The translations under genes were made by a program, and so were the position numbers. Shown piece by piece: positions 16,976 to 25,235 of a stretch of DNA of 39,728 nucleotides (positions are counted from its first letter, which is position 1; each line of letters starts with the position of its first letter). Under the pieces are notes generated by a model. That model saw nothing but the letters and a program-made list of their open reading frames with translations, ran no database searches and was not told the DNA's origin. Source of the DNA: Nitrospirota bacterium (GTDB lineage Bacteria > Nitrospirota > Thermodesulfovibrionia > SZUA-242); contig QJVM01000088.1 of assembly GCA_003235715.1 (NCBI GenBank), positions 1 through 39,728 of the forward strand, in the 5' to 3' direction.

Positions 16976-18451
16976 ATGTACCGTTTACCCAACTGGCAAC
17001 CCACCCGCAACCCCTGGTTCCCGGGCCTTGTCGCGCTCGTCCTCGCCCTTCTGGCCTTTCCGTCCTCGGGCGCCGGCGAGAGGACTTCGACCTGCCTGGG
17101 CTGTCACGGCAACGAGGGCATGGAAATGACCCTTGGGGACGGATCGACGGTCAGCATCACCGTCCCGTCACAGGCCATGGACCATTCGGTCCATTCCTTT
17201 CTCGGCTGCTCCGATTGCCATTCGGGGTTCAGCGACGACGAACACCCTTACCCGTCCTTCAAGAACGCCCGGGCGCTTTCCGCCCGCTGGACTTCGGCCT
17301 GCCAGCAGTGTCATTCCTTCGAGCAGGGCATCCACGCCACCATGATCCAGAAAGAAAAGGGGCTCCTTTGCACCGATTGTCACGGCGCCCACGACATCAC
17401 CAAGGTCTCCGGGAGCAACAACTGCCTCGGATGCCACAGCCAGAGCCTGGGCCTGGCTTTTGGAAACGGGGTGTCGGGAACCATGCAGGTGCACCAGGAG
17501 GTTCTTGAACAGTCCATCCACGCCTCGCTCCGGTGTGTGGACTGCCATTTCGGCTTCTCGACTTCCGAGCATCCCCAGCGGGCCTTCTTCACCCCGCGGG
17601 ACATGACCATCAGTCATGCGGACAGCTGCCGGCGCTGCCATTTCGACAAGTACACCCGAAGCCTTGAGAGCATTCATTACAGCCAGCTGAGCCAGGGCAA
17701 CCTCAAGGCCCCGGTCTGCGTGGACTGCCACGGTTCCCATGCCATCCAGGGGGGGATCAAGGACAAGATCGCCAGCGCGGGGCGTTGCCGCCAGTGCCAT
17801 CCCGCCATCTTCGATACCTATGCCAAGAGCGTGCATGGCAAGGTCCTGCTGGAGGGCCTCCCGGAATCCATCCTCTCACCGGACCACGAGAATGTCCTCG
17901 CGCACAGCGGCAACGGGGTGGTCTTTCCGACGGCCTATAACCAGGATGTCCCGGTCTGTGCCGACTGTCACACGGCCCATGAAGTCATGAATCCCCATGC
18001 CGCGGATTTCAGGAACAACACGCCGCAGATGTGCGGCAACTGCCATGCCGACAAGGAGCTGATGACGCGCCACGGCCTGAGCACCTCCGTCGTAGAGTCC
18101 TATCTCGAGGATTTTCACGGGGTCACGCTCAGTTTCTACAAGGAACAGGGCTATAGCGTGAGACGCATCGCGGTCTGCACCGACTGCCACGGCATTCATG
18201 ACATCACGCGGACCGACGGCCCCGACTCGAGCGTGGTCAAGGAGAACCTTCTCCAGAGGTGCCGCAACTGTCATCCGGACGCTCAGGCCAATTTTCCGGA
18301 CAGCTGGATTTCCCATTACGAACCCACCATGAAACGGGCCTCGCTCGTCTGGCTCATAAACCTGATTTACGACATCTTTATTCCGTTCATGATTGTGGGA
18401 CTGGTGCTTCAGATTCTTCTTCATATCTGGCGTTATGCCGTGAACCGCTAA
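16976..18451 (+). CDS. Membrane-anchored 13-heme cytochrome c
   Basis: 491 residues with 13 CXXCH motifs, each expected to bind a covalent c-heme (first CLGCH near residue 41, last CRNCH near 435). A signal peptide covers roughly residues 13-33 and a C-terminal transmembrane helix (LIYDIFIPFMIVGLVLQILL) anchors it with the heme domain in the periplasm. A GGAGGG ribosome site precedes the ATG. It is followed 16 bp later by a di-heme cytochrome b, a pairing known from quinol-oxidising complexes of metal reducers and related respiratory systems. It probably accepts electrons from the quinone pool through that partner and passes them to periplasmic or outer acceptors. Confidence 0.93.
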   Translation: MYRLPNWQPTRNPWFPGLVALVLALLAFPSSGAGERTSTCLGCHGNEGMEMTLGDGSTVSITVPSQAMDHSVHSFLGCSDCHSGFSDDEHPYPSFKNARALSARWTSACQQCHSFEQGIHATMIQKEKGLLCTDCHGAHDITKVSGSNNCLGCHSQSLGLAFGNGVSGTMQVHQEVLEQSIHASLRCVDCHFGFSTSEHPQRAFFTPRDMTISHADSCRRCHFDKYTRSLESIHYSQLSQGNLKAPVCVDCHGSHAIQGGIKDKIASAGRCRQCHPAIFDTYAKSVHGKVLLEGLPESILSPDHENVLAHSGNGVVFPTAYNQDVPVCADCHTAHEVMNPHAADFRNNTPQMCGNCHADKELMTRHGLSTSVVESYLEDFHGVTLSFYKEQGYSVRRIAVCTDCHGIHDITRTDGPDSSVVKENLLQRCRNCHPDAQANFPDSWISHYEPTMKRASLVWLINLIYDIFIPFMIVGLVLQILLHIWRYAVNR

Positions 18452-18467
18452 CGAGGAGGGCGCAATC

Positions 18468-19238
18468 ATGAAAAACGAGAATAACGGAGAAATGATCAAG
18501 AGGTTTCATACCTCCCGGCTGTTTGAGCATCACCTGAATGCGCTCACCTTCGGGGTGCTGGTGGTCACCGGTCTGTCCCAGAGGTTTCACGATATGGGCT
18601 GGGCCCAATGGGTGGTTACAAATCTAGGCGGGATAGACCAGACCCGCCTCATCCACCGGTATACGGGGATCTGTTTCGCGACCCTGCTTGTGGTTCACCT
18701 TCTCGTGGGGATGTGGGGCATCCTGATGAAGAACTGGACTCCCTCCATCGTGGTGAATCGGAAGGACTTCACGGATGCGATCGACAATCTCAAATTCTAC
18801 TTCGGCCTGTCAGAGCGCCCGGCCCGGTGTGACCGTTACGACTACAAGCAGAAGTTCGAATACTGGGGTGTGGTGGTCGGCGGGCTTCTCATGGTCATGA
18901 CCGGGGCCATGCTCTGGTTTCCGACGCTGGTTTTCAAGTGGATTCCGTTTGTTCCGGGCCAGGTCATTCCGGCCGCCAAGGCGGCCCACTCCAACGAAGC
19001 CATGCTGGCGTTTCTGGTCATCGTCATCTGGCATATCTACAACTCCATCTTCAGCCCGGAAGTCTTCCCGCTGGATACCGCCATCTTCACCGGAAATATC
19101 TCCAAAGCCCGCATGATTCACGAGCATCCCGTGGAGTACGAGCGGCTTTTTGGCCCCATCGAGGACGAGCACCACGGTGCTCCTGCGGCCGAGCAGCAGG
19201 GTCTGTCTCAAACTCCGGTTTCACCCTCCGGCTCTTAG
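18468..19238 (+). CDS. Di-heme cytochrome b membrane subunit (FdnI/b561-like)
   Basis: 256-residue integral membrane protein. Four helices at about 25-40, 64-87, 131-155 and 178-197 carry histidines suited to two b-hemes: His21/22, His63, His77, His174 and His189. The fold matches gamma subunits of formate dehydrogenase and Ni-hydrogenase, which oxidise or reduce quinone. A GAGGAGG ribosome site precedes the ATG. Encoded directly behind the 13-heme cytochrome and before a terminator, it most likely forms the quinone site of that complex. The last 30 residues are acidic, then Gln/Ser-rich. Confidence 0.88.
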   Translation: MKNENNGEMIKRFHTSRLFEHHLNALTFGVLVVTGLSQRFHDMGWAQWVVTNLGGIDQTRLIHRYTGICFATLLVVHLLVGMWGILMKNWTPSIVVNRKDFTDAIDNLKFYFGLSERPARCDRYDYKQKFEYWGVVVGGLLMVMTGAMLWFPTLVFKWIPFVPGQVIPAAKAAHSNEAMLAFLVIVIWHIYNSIFSPEVFPLDTAIFTGNISKARMIHEHPVEYERLFGPIEDEHHGAPAAEQQGLSQTPVSPSGS

Positions 19239-19265
19239 GGCCGAAGACCCCACCATCTTGCCACC

Positions 19266-19300
19266 CCCCATGGGCCTCAGGCCCATGGGGTTCTGTTTGA
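19266..19300 (+). terminator. Rho-independent terminator of the cytochrome operon
   Basis: An 11-bp perfect stem (CCCCATGGGCC, 19266-19276, with 19280-19290) and a three-base loop, followed by TTCTGTTT. The next promoter's -35 box starts at 19297, so terminator and promoter abut and the kinase genes form a separate unit. Confidence 0.85.
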
Positions 19301-19325
19301 CCGCAGATCCCCCCGGCGTTAGAAT
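19297..19325 (+). promoter_or_regulatory. Predicted sigma-70 promoter of the two-component genes
   Basis: TTGACC (19297-19302), 17 bp, TAGAAT (19320-19325). The start of transcription would be near 19332, only about 9 nt before the ATG at 19341, so the mRNA may be nearly leaderless. Confidence 0.6.
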
Positions 19326-19340
19326 CTGAGGGGTGCGGTT

Positions 19341-21203
19341 ATGCAGAAACGGATTGTCACCTCTATCCTTCTGAGTGTCCTTGTCATCCTGATTACCGTG
19401 GGTGTGGTCAGTCACCTGAGTGTCAGGGATAGTATCGACCGTTCCGTCTCTCACCATCTCAGCCTCGCCCGGCTGATATCCAACCATATGGATTCCCTCC
19501 TGGAGTCCAATCTGAACCGTCTGTATGATGTCTCCCTGAGCGGCGCAATCAACTTTGGAGACGACAATTGGGACCCCGAGAGACGGGCCCTCGAAAGGGC
19601 CTATGAATACTCCCTGTTCTCTGACGGGATCGTGCTGCTGGATCTCCAGGGAAATATCCGTCTCGCCTATCCGCCGGGCCGGTATGAGGGCAACCTTTAC
19701 CACCTTCCCCAGGTCCGAGAGGCCCTGGAATCCCGCCGGGCCACGGTCTCAGACGTTTATACCGAGGCGAACAACCGTAAACTCATCTACGTCTTTGTCC
19801 CGGTGAAAGATCGTTTTGGCACCTTGGCGGGTTTGATCGGGGGAGAGATCAACCCCACCAATCCCACGCTGAACCGGATCATGAAGGCGGTACCCTTTGC
19901 GAACGATACCCACCTGGAACTGGTGGACAGCCACGGAACCGTGATTGCCTCCAACAACCCGATGAGCGTCTTCAGCTGTGTCGACCATAACCGGTTTCTT
20001 GAAGACCTGATCAAACGCAGGGAATCGGCCGTGGGTGTCTGCCACCGTTGCCACGAAGGAGGAAAGAACCCCGAGACACCCGTTCGAACCACGGACCTTC
20101 TGGCCTTTGCCCCCCTGCTGGAAGCCCCCTGGGGGGTTTCCGTTCGTGAGCCGCAGAAGGTCGTCTTTGCCTCTTCGGACGAACTGAAGCGTCGGTTCGT
20201 GGTCATAGGCTTCATAGCCATAGGCAGCGCCCTCATCCTCGCTCTGGGCATGAGCAGCGGGATTGTAAGACCCCTGAAACAGCTCACCTCTGCGGCAGAA
20301 CGGATCGCCGGCGGTGATCTGTCAGACCCGATCAAGGTGAAATCAGAGGACGAGCTCGGCATCCTGGCCGATACTTTCGACCGGATGCGTACCCGTCTGG
20401 CCGAACTGCTAGAGGATATTCGTGACGCAAACCTTCAACTGGAGAAACGCGTGGAGAAACGAACGGAGGCGCTGAAACGGCACCGTCGCCGACTTTTTCT
20501 GCTCCTTCGGGAGGTCATGTCGGCAGAAGAGAACGAACGGACGCGAATCGCCCGGGAACTGCATGACGAAACGAGCCAGGTCCTGGCCGCTTTGGGGATG
20601 TCCCTTGACCTGGCGGAAATGGAGCTTGAGCGCGGGACGCTTACGTCCAGGCGCATTCGGGCCATCCGGGCCAAGGTCACGCGGACCATGGAGGACGTAC
20701 GCCTCCTCATCCGGAATCTCCGTCCACCGATCATCGACGATCTCGGTCTGGAAGCCTCGGTTCGATGGCTTCTGGAAGAGCACCTCAAGCCCCGGGACAT
20801 TCATTACGTGCTCCGGGTCACGCCCGAATTCCGAAAGTTGGCGGCTGAACACTTCCAGAGCGACCAGAGTGACACCCGGTCCGAGTTGATGGTCTTCCGG
20901 GTTATTCAGGAAGCCATCGTCAATATTGCCCGTCATGCCCGAGCCACAGAAGTTATGGTGGTCATGAAATATGAGGATTACCGGATCCAGATCTATATCG
21001 AGGATGATGGGGTCTCCTTTGATGTGGAGGCGGTACTCGACCAGGCGGAAGCCAGTGGCCGAGGCGGTTTCGGTATCATCGGGATGAAGGAAAGGGTGGC
21101 CCTTCTGGGGGGCACCCTCGAGATCGACAGGGGCGAGGATGGCCGAGGAACCCTGATTACCGTCGACATTCCCCTGTCGTCATTGGAGGAGCAGGATGCG
21201 TAA
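19341..21203 (+). CDS. Sensor histidine kinase with a periplasmic c-type heme motif
   Basis: 620-residue inner-membrane kinase of the NarX/LiaS (HisKA_3) type. TM1 is about residues 5-24. The periplasmic sensor (25-285) looks like a double Cache/PAS domain, with a CXXCH motif, Cys234 to His238 (VCHRCHEGG), expected to bind covalent heme. TM2 is about 286-306, HAMP 306-358, coiled coil 358-385, the phosphoacceptor His408 (ARELHDETSQVLAALGM), and an HATPase domain (VIQEAIVNIARHARA, GRGGFGIIGMKERV). It overlaps the response regulator by 8 bp. The likely input is redox state or a heme ligand such as CO, NO or O2. Targets are unknown; the neighbouring cytochrome operon and the cooS operon are candidates. 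Confidence 0.92.
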   Translation: MQKRIVTSILLSVLVILITVGVVSHLSVRDSIDRSVSHHLSLARLISNHMDSLLESNLNRLYDVSLSGAINFGDDNWDPERRALERAYEYSLFSDGIVLLDLQGNIRLAYPPGRYEGNLYHLPQVREALESRRATVSDVYTEANNRKLIYVFVPVKDRFGTLAGLIGGEINPTNPTLNRIMKAVPFANDTHLELVDSHGTVIASNNPMSVFSCVDHNRFLEDLIKRRESAVGVCHRCHEGGKNPETPVRTTDLLAFAPLLEAPWGVSVREPQKVVFASSDELKRRFVVIGFIAIGSALILALGMSSGIVRPLKQLTSAAERIAGGDLSDPIKVKSEDELGILADTFDRMRTRLAELLEDIRDANLQLEKRVEKRTEALKRHRRRLFLLLREVMSAEENERTRIARELHDETSQVLAALGMSLDLAEMELERGTLTSRRIRAIRAKVTRTMEDVRLLIRNLRPPIIDDLGLEASVRWLLEEHLKPRDIHYVLRVTPEFRKLAAEHFQSDQSDTRSELMVFRVIQEAIVNIARHARATEVMVVMKYEDYRIQIYIEDDGVSFDVEAVLDQAEASGRGGFGIIGMKERVALLGGTLEIDRGEDGRGTLITVDIPLSSLEEQDA

Positions 21204-21843
21204 GGTCCGGATTATGGTGGTGGATGACCATTCCCTGGTGCGGGAGGGGATTATTGCCCTTCTGGGCATGCAGGAGGATTTTGAGGTCGTGGGCGAGGCG
21301 GCTGACGGCCGCGAGGCGATCAAGGGGGCGCAGAAGGTCAGGCCTGATATCATTCTCATGGATATCTCCATGCCCGGACTGGGCGGCATGGAGGCTACGC
21401 TCGAAATCCGGAAGGAACTTCCGGACACCCGGATTCTTGTGCTCAGCCAGTACGACGATGTCGAGTACGTCAACCGGTTTCTGAAAGCCGGCGTCTCCGG
21501 TTATGTGCTCAAGAGCGCCGGGGGTGCCGAGCTCATCGCCGCCGTCAAGGCGGTTTCAAAGGGAGCTTCCTACCTGGACCCGACGGTGGCCAAGCGGGTG
21601 ATCGAAGGCTTTGTCGGAAAGCGCGAGGACGTGACGGATCCGTACGATCTGCTCACAGACCGGGAGAAGCAGGTGCTGAAGCTCATTGCGGAAGGCCATA
21701 CCCACAAGGAGGTGGCGCAACAGCTCAATATCAGCGGCAAAACCGTGGTGGCCCACCAGACGAACATCTCTGAGAAACTCGGACTCCACAGCAAGGCCGA
21801 ACTCATGAAGTTCGCCATCAGCAAGGGGATCATCAAACTGTAA
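21196..21843 (+). CDS. NarL/FixJ-family response regulator
   Basis: 215-residue DNA-binding regulator. The receiver domain has the acidic pair Asp10-Asp11, phosphoacceptor Asp56 (IILMDISMPG) and the conserved Lys in GYVLKSAGG. A LuxR-type helix-turn-helix occupies about residues 148-212 (LTDREKQVLKLIAEGHTHKE ... ISGKTVVAHQTNI). A GGAGGAG ribosome site lies within the kinase end, and the start overlaps the kinase stop by 8 bp, so the pair is translationally coupled. It is the cognate partner of the heme-motif kinase. Confidence 0.95.
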   Translation: MRKVRIMVVDDHSLVREGIIALLGMQEDFEVVGEAADGREAIKGAQKVRPDIILMDISMPGLGGMEATLEIRKELPDTRILVLSQYDDVEYVNRFLKAGVSGYVLKSAGGAELIAAVKAVSKGASYLDPTVAKRVIEGFVGKREDVTDPYDLLTDREKQVLKLIAEGHTHKEVAQQLNISGKTVVAHQTNISEKLGLHSKAELMKFAISKGIIKL

Positions 21844-21880
21844 ATCCGCGGTTGGAGAAGGAAAGGCTAGGACCCCGTGA

Positions 21881-22570
21881 TCAGGTTCGGGAGACGGCCG
21901 TGATGATGCTTTTTACGTGTTCGAGGCGGGTCCACCGATCAGAGGAAAAAGCCTTCATCACATCCTGAGCGACCTGGGGATATCCATACCGGGGATGGGC
22001 ATCGTGGAACCCGACCCGGGCCTTCGGGTTGAGATACGGGGACCAGTCCATGAAATCCTGATAGGCCTGATCATGATTCCCGTCAATCCATAGAAAATCG
22101 ATCCGCCGTCTCCAGGACTTGGCGACCTCCTGCGAATAGCCTTCGATCAGTTCCACCCGGTTGGCCAGCCCGTTGTCCCGGAGCTTCTCGAGCACTTCCT
22201 GCCGTGAGGGCTTGTCTTCGAGACTGACGGCGTGGTCTGTAAGCCGGGACTGTTTGTCGATATCAGAGTCAAAGGGGTCGATGGAATAGATCCGGGCACG
22301 TTTACGTTCGCTTCCAAGAGCCAGGTAGCTTGTCGAAAGGCCGCCGTAGCAGCCGATTTCAACGATGACCCCGTCGGTCGGCACTTGACCGGCCCACACA
22401 TAGACCATGCCGGCTTCCGAATGCCGAATCATACCTCCGTATCCCGCCTTGTCGAACCGGTGGCCGTAGAGGAATCCGGCAAGATTGTGAAACAGGGGGC
22501 GCGAAAAACCTGCGAGGATCTTGGGCCCCTTGGCCTCGAAGGCGCGCTGGATAAATTCGGTATTGGTCAT
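21881..22570 (-). CDS. Class I SAM-dependent methyltransferase (Methyltransf_24 type)
   Basis: 229 residues. The SAM-binding motif I is visible as VIVEIGCYGGLSTSYLA, followed by IYSIDPFDSD and the FLWIDGNHDQAYQDFMDWSP block typical of this small-molecule/sugar methyltransferase group. ATG 22570 follows a moderate AAGGT ribosome site; GTG 22591 would add seven residues. It is convergent with the response regulator (37 bp apart) and has no obvious biosynthetic partner. The substrate is unknown. Confidence 0.82.
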   Translation of the reverse strand: MTNTEFIQRAFEAKGPKILAGFSRPLFHNLAGFLYGHRFDKAGYGGMIRHSEAGMVYVWAGQVPTDGVIVEIGCYGGLSTSYLALGSERKRARIYSIDPFDSDIDKQSRLTDHAVSLEDKPSRQEVLEKLRDNGLANRVELIEGYSQEVAKSWRRRIDFLWIDGNHDQAYQDFMDWSPYLNPKARVGFHDAHPRYGYPQVAQDVMKAFSSDRWTRLEHVKSIITAVSRT

Positions 22571-22747
22571 GGTCCCGGACCTTGAGGTCACATCTTCTGA
22601 ACGCCCACGCAGGCTGAAGAAACGCTAAATCGTAAAGGATTGCCTTTTGATTCCGCAAGCAAGCATTCCGGACGTCGGCGGAGCCTTAATTTCTGTTGCC
22701 GCCAATGGGACAACGGGTCCCTGACAACCATCAGCTAAAACCCTGGG

Positions 22748-23086
22748 TTAATGATTCCCTGTCCCCGCTTCACGGATGTTCAAGATGCGGATGAGCTGAC
22801 CCCACATCCGGATACTTACGGTATCCCTGAGTACGATGGCCGTAACCTCCACCTCAAGCCCGTCCCGCTGAAATCGGGGCGGAAGGGCTATCGGGTCAAA
22901 CCGCTGGCCATCCTTTGAAAGAATTCCCCAGAAACCGCCTTCCAACTCCACGTGAACCACGCGACCCTGGAACGCCACGCGAGGTCCCGGCTCCAGAGGC
23001 CCCCCTTCGGGACCGTTGCTCAGGGTCGGCGCGGCTGCTCCCGCGACCAACAGGAGCACAGCCATGAATGCAGGAATAGGTCTCAC
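22748..23086 (-). CDS. Small exported protein with a GFWGI/FDP motif domain
   Basis: 112 residues. The signal peptide (FMAVLLLVAGAAAPTLS) is followed by one compact beta-rich domain: VVHVELEGGFWGILSKDG, then RFDPIALPPRFQRDGLEVEV and SIRMWGQLIRI. I recall similar small domains in bacterial lipoproteins, but I cannot name a function. GTG 23086 starts the best n-region; ATG 23065 is an alternative. It is divergent from the 14-heme cytochrome. Confidence 0.7.
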   Translation of the reverse strand: MRPIPAFMAVLLLVAGAAAPTLSNGPEGGPLEPGPRVAFQGRVVHVELEGGFWGILSKDGQRFDPIALPPRFQRDGLEVEVTAIVLRDTVSIRMWGQLIRILNIREAGTGNH

Positions 23087-23246
23087 GGGGGCTCTTTAAA
23101 CCTGGTCCATATTATCAAAATAAGGGCATGGACGCCGGACCATTAAAGTCAGGGGCGTTATTGAATGAAAAGCGGAAAGGAGGGTTCAGAAGGTTATCGG
23201 ACCCTAAGAGGCCCGTCCTGCTGCCCAGCTAACCTCAGTCGACAAT

Positions 23247-23275
23247 TTGACATGACTCCGGATTTCTGATAGCTT
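23247..23275 (+). promoter_or_regulatory. Predicted promoter of the 14-heme cytochrome
   Basis: TTGACA (23247-23252), 17 bp, TAGCTT (23270-23275). The start would fall near 23282, about 11 nt before the ATG at 23293, and no Shine-Dalgarno is visible in that short leader. Confidence 0.5.
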
Positions 23276-23292
23276 ACGCGACCAGCCCTGTT

Positions 23293-24480
23293 ATGCGAAA
23301 CTGTTTGTTTTATATCTGTTTTCTTGGCTTATGGGTGCGCCGGGGCGTCATCCTTGTTCTTATGTTTCTGGCGTTCCTCACCAGTGTTACTTCTGGTCAT
23401 GCGGCCAAGAGTTACCCGAACTGCATCATCTGTCACGAGCGGATGCATCGCCCGGAACTCAAGAAGAACCTCCACCCCGTGATCCAGACCTCCGGCTGTC
23501 CCAGCTGCCACACGTACGCGCACATGGAGAAGAGCCCCAATCCGAAATTTTTGTTAACCACGGGGACGGATTTATGCTGGACGTGCCATGCCCAGGAGCA
23601 GTTCTTCCAGAAAGTTACGCATCCCCCGGTCAGCGGGGGCGAGTGCCAGCGGTGCCACGACGTGCACAGTTCCGACGGATCCAACCTGCTAGTGACTTCT
23701 CTGCCGGGGCTTTGCTTCAGCTGCCACGACCAGGAGAGCTTTACGGGCCGGAAGCAGCACCCGCCTGCTGCCGAGGGGAACTGCACGGCCTGCCATGACC
23801 CCCACAGCAGTCCCATCGACAAATTGCTGGCCCGGCCCCTTCTCGAAACCTGCTTCTTCTGCCATGAGCGTGCGAAAATCCTGGAGGGCACCAAGGTTCA
23901 CGGCCCGGTCCAGTCGGGAATGTGCGCATCGTGCCACGAACCCCATTCAGGAGGAAATGACAAGCTTCTCACCGAACGGGTCCCAGAACTCTGCTACCGT
24001 TGTCATGGAAATCCGGGGTTCATGCGGAACATAGAGCATCCACCCTTTGGCAAGGGCGAATGCCTAAGCTGTCACGATGCCCACCGAAGCAACAATGAAA
24101 AGCTCCTGGTCGCTGCCAGACCCGAACTCTGTTTTCGGTGTCACGGGGATACGGATTTCAAGGGAGAGTACAAGCACGCTCCCCTGATGACCGAAGGCTG
24201 TGCTGCCTGCCACGATACGCACGCTTCCACCTCGCCGCGTCTTCTGAAAAAGGGGTGCCTGGACTGTCACCCCACGCCTCATGCGGGAACCACGGTTCAG
24301 GCCGTGGTGATCGACCCGGAAAAGACGGGACCCGTTTTTTCCGAATGCATGGGGTGCCACAACCCTCACACGTCCAATTTCGGCAAACTCTTCCGCGAGG
24401 GGAATACGACGGATTCGGGAGAACAGCAGGGGTTTCTCGACGAGAGGCCCGCAGATTCAGTCGAGGAGGAGGTCCAGTAA
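23293..24480 (+). CDS. Exported 14-heme cytochrome c with doubled CXXCH motifs
   Basis: 395 residues with 14 CXXCH motifs, mostly in alternating pairs of the form CxxCH ... CxxCHDPHSS, the doubled-CXXCH pattern (for example GNCTACHDPHSS, GMCASCHEPHSG, SECMGCHNPHTS). The N-terminus is long and hydrophobic (residues 1-38) and acts as signal or anchor; there is no C-terminal helix. Such proteins are periplasmic or outer-surface electron carriers. No porin or OmcA-like gene is adjacent. The start is uncertain: ATG 23293 has no ribosome site, and Val15 or Met24 are alternatives. The coding end overlaps the convergent amidotransferase by 24 bp. Confidence 0.9.
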   Translation: MRNCLFYICFLGLWVRRGVILVLMFLAFLTSVTSGHAAKSYPNCIICHERMHRPELKKNLHPVIQTSGCPSCHTYAHMEKSPNPKFLLTTGTDLCWTCHAQEQFFQKVTHPPVSGGECQRCHDVHSSDGSNLLVTSLPGLCFSCHDQESFTGRKQHPPAAEGNCTACHDPHSSPIDKLLARPLLETCFFCHERAKILEGTKVHGPVQSGMCASCHEPHSGGNDKLLTERVPELCYRCHGNPGFMRNIEHPPFGKGECLSCHDAHRSNNEKLLVAARPELCFRCHGDTDFKGEYKHAPLMTEGCAACHDTHASTSPRLLKKGCLDCHPTPHAGTTVQAVVIDPEKTGPVFSECMGCHNPHTSNFGKLFREGNTTDSGEQQGFLDERPADSVEEEVQ

Positions 24481-25158
24481 CCGGTACAACACCGGTTCCG
24501 TGCGCTCGGCCTTGTGGGCCTGTCCGAGGATTTCGTCCTCGCTTTGAACGTAAGGCCCTTTTTCCAACTCTCCCCTGCAGTTTTCGATGATCGCCTCCAA
24601 CTGCGGGCGGCCCATTTCCAGGTGAAACTGGAGCCCCAGCGCCGATTCCTGGTAGATGAAGGCCTGGTGCTCGTAAGCCCGACTCCGGGCAAGCAGCACT
24701 GCTCCTTCCGGAAGGTCAAAAGTGTCCCCGTGCCAGTGGAACACATCCAGTCTTTCGGGAAAGGCGTCTCCCACTTGTGACCGGTTCGCCTCCTCGGTGC
24801 GTTCAATGGCGTGCCATCCGATCTCTCTCGCAGGACCTGCATAGACGCGGGCACCCAGAACATCCGCAATCAGTTGAGCCCCAAGACAGACACCCAGAAC
24901 CTTTCGACCGACTCGCAAAACGGCCTCAAGGGCTCTTTTCTCAGCCTCCATCCACGGGAAGCGGTCCGTGTCGTGAACACCCATGGGCCCACCCATCACC
25001 ACAAGCAGGTCGCAATTCTCCGGGCCCGGAAGACGCCCGCCCAGATAAAGCGGCACGACTGAAAAGCTGTACTCTCTCCGGGTCGCCCATGTCGCGATAA
25101 GGGCCGGCCCCTCGAAGGGTACGTGCTGCACGCATACGATATTCTTTTTCGGTTTCAA
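24457..25158 (-). CDS. Class I glutamine amidotransferase-like protein (GMP synthase-like)
   Basis: 233 residues. The nucleophile elbow GVCLGAQ places the catalytic Cys at residue 91, with His179 and Glu181 in LQFHLEMG completing the triad. MGGPMGVHD is the oxyanion strand seen in stand-alone GATase1 proteins. No synthetase domain is attached. Members hydrolyse glutamine or related gamma-glutamyl substrates; the true substrate here is unknown. It is convergent with the 14-heme cytochrome, overlapping its last 24 bp. Confidence 0.88.
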   Translation of the reverse strand: MKPKKNIVCVQHVPFEGPALIATWATRREYSFSVVPLYLGGRLPGPENCDLLVVMGGPMGVHDTDRFPWMEAEKRALEAVLRVGRKVLGVCLGAQLIADVLGARVYAGPAREIGWHAIERTEEANRSQVGDAFPERLDVFHWHGDTFDLPEGAVLLARSRAYEHQAFIYQESALGLQFHLEMGRPQLEAIIENCRGELEKGPYVQSEDEILGQAHKAERTEPVLYRLLDLLLD

Positions 25159-25235
25159 GAAATTATGCTCCAGTGGGCCTGAAATCCCGATCGGACTTTA
25201 ATAAAAGAACCGGAATCCGCTCTTAAGTCTCTGCT

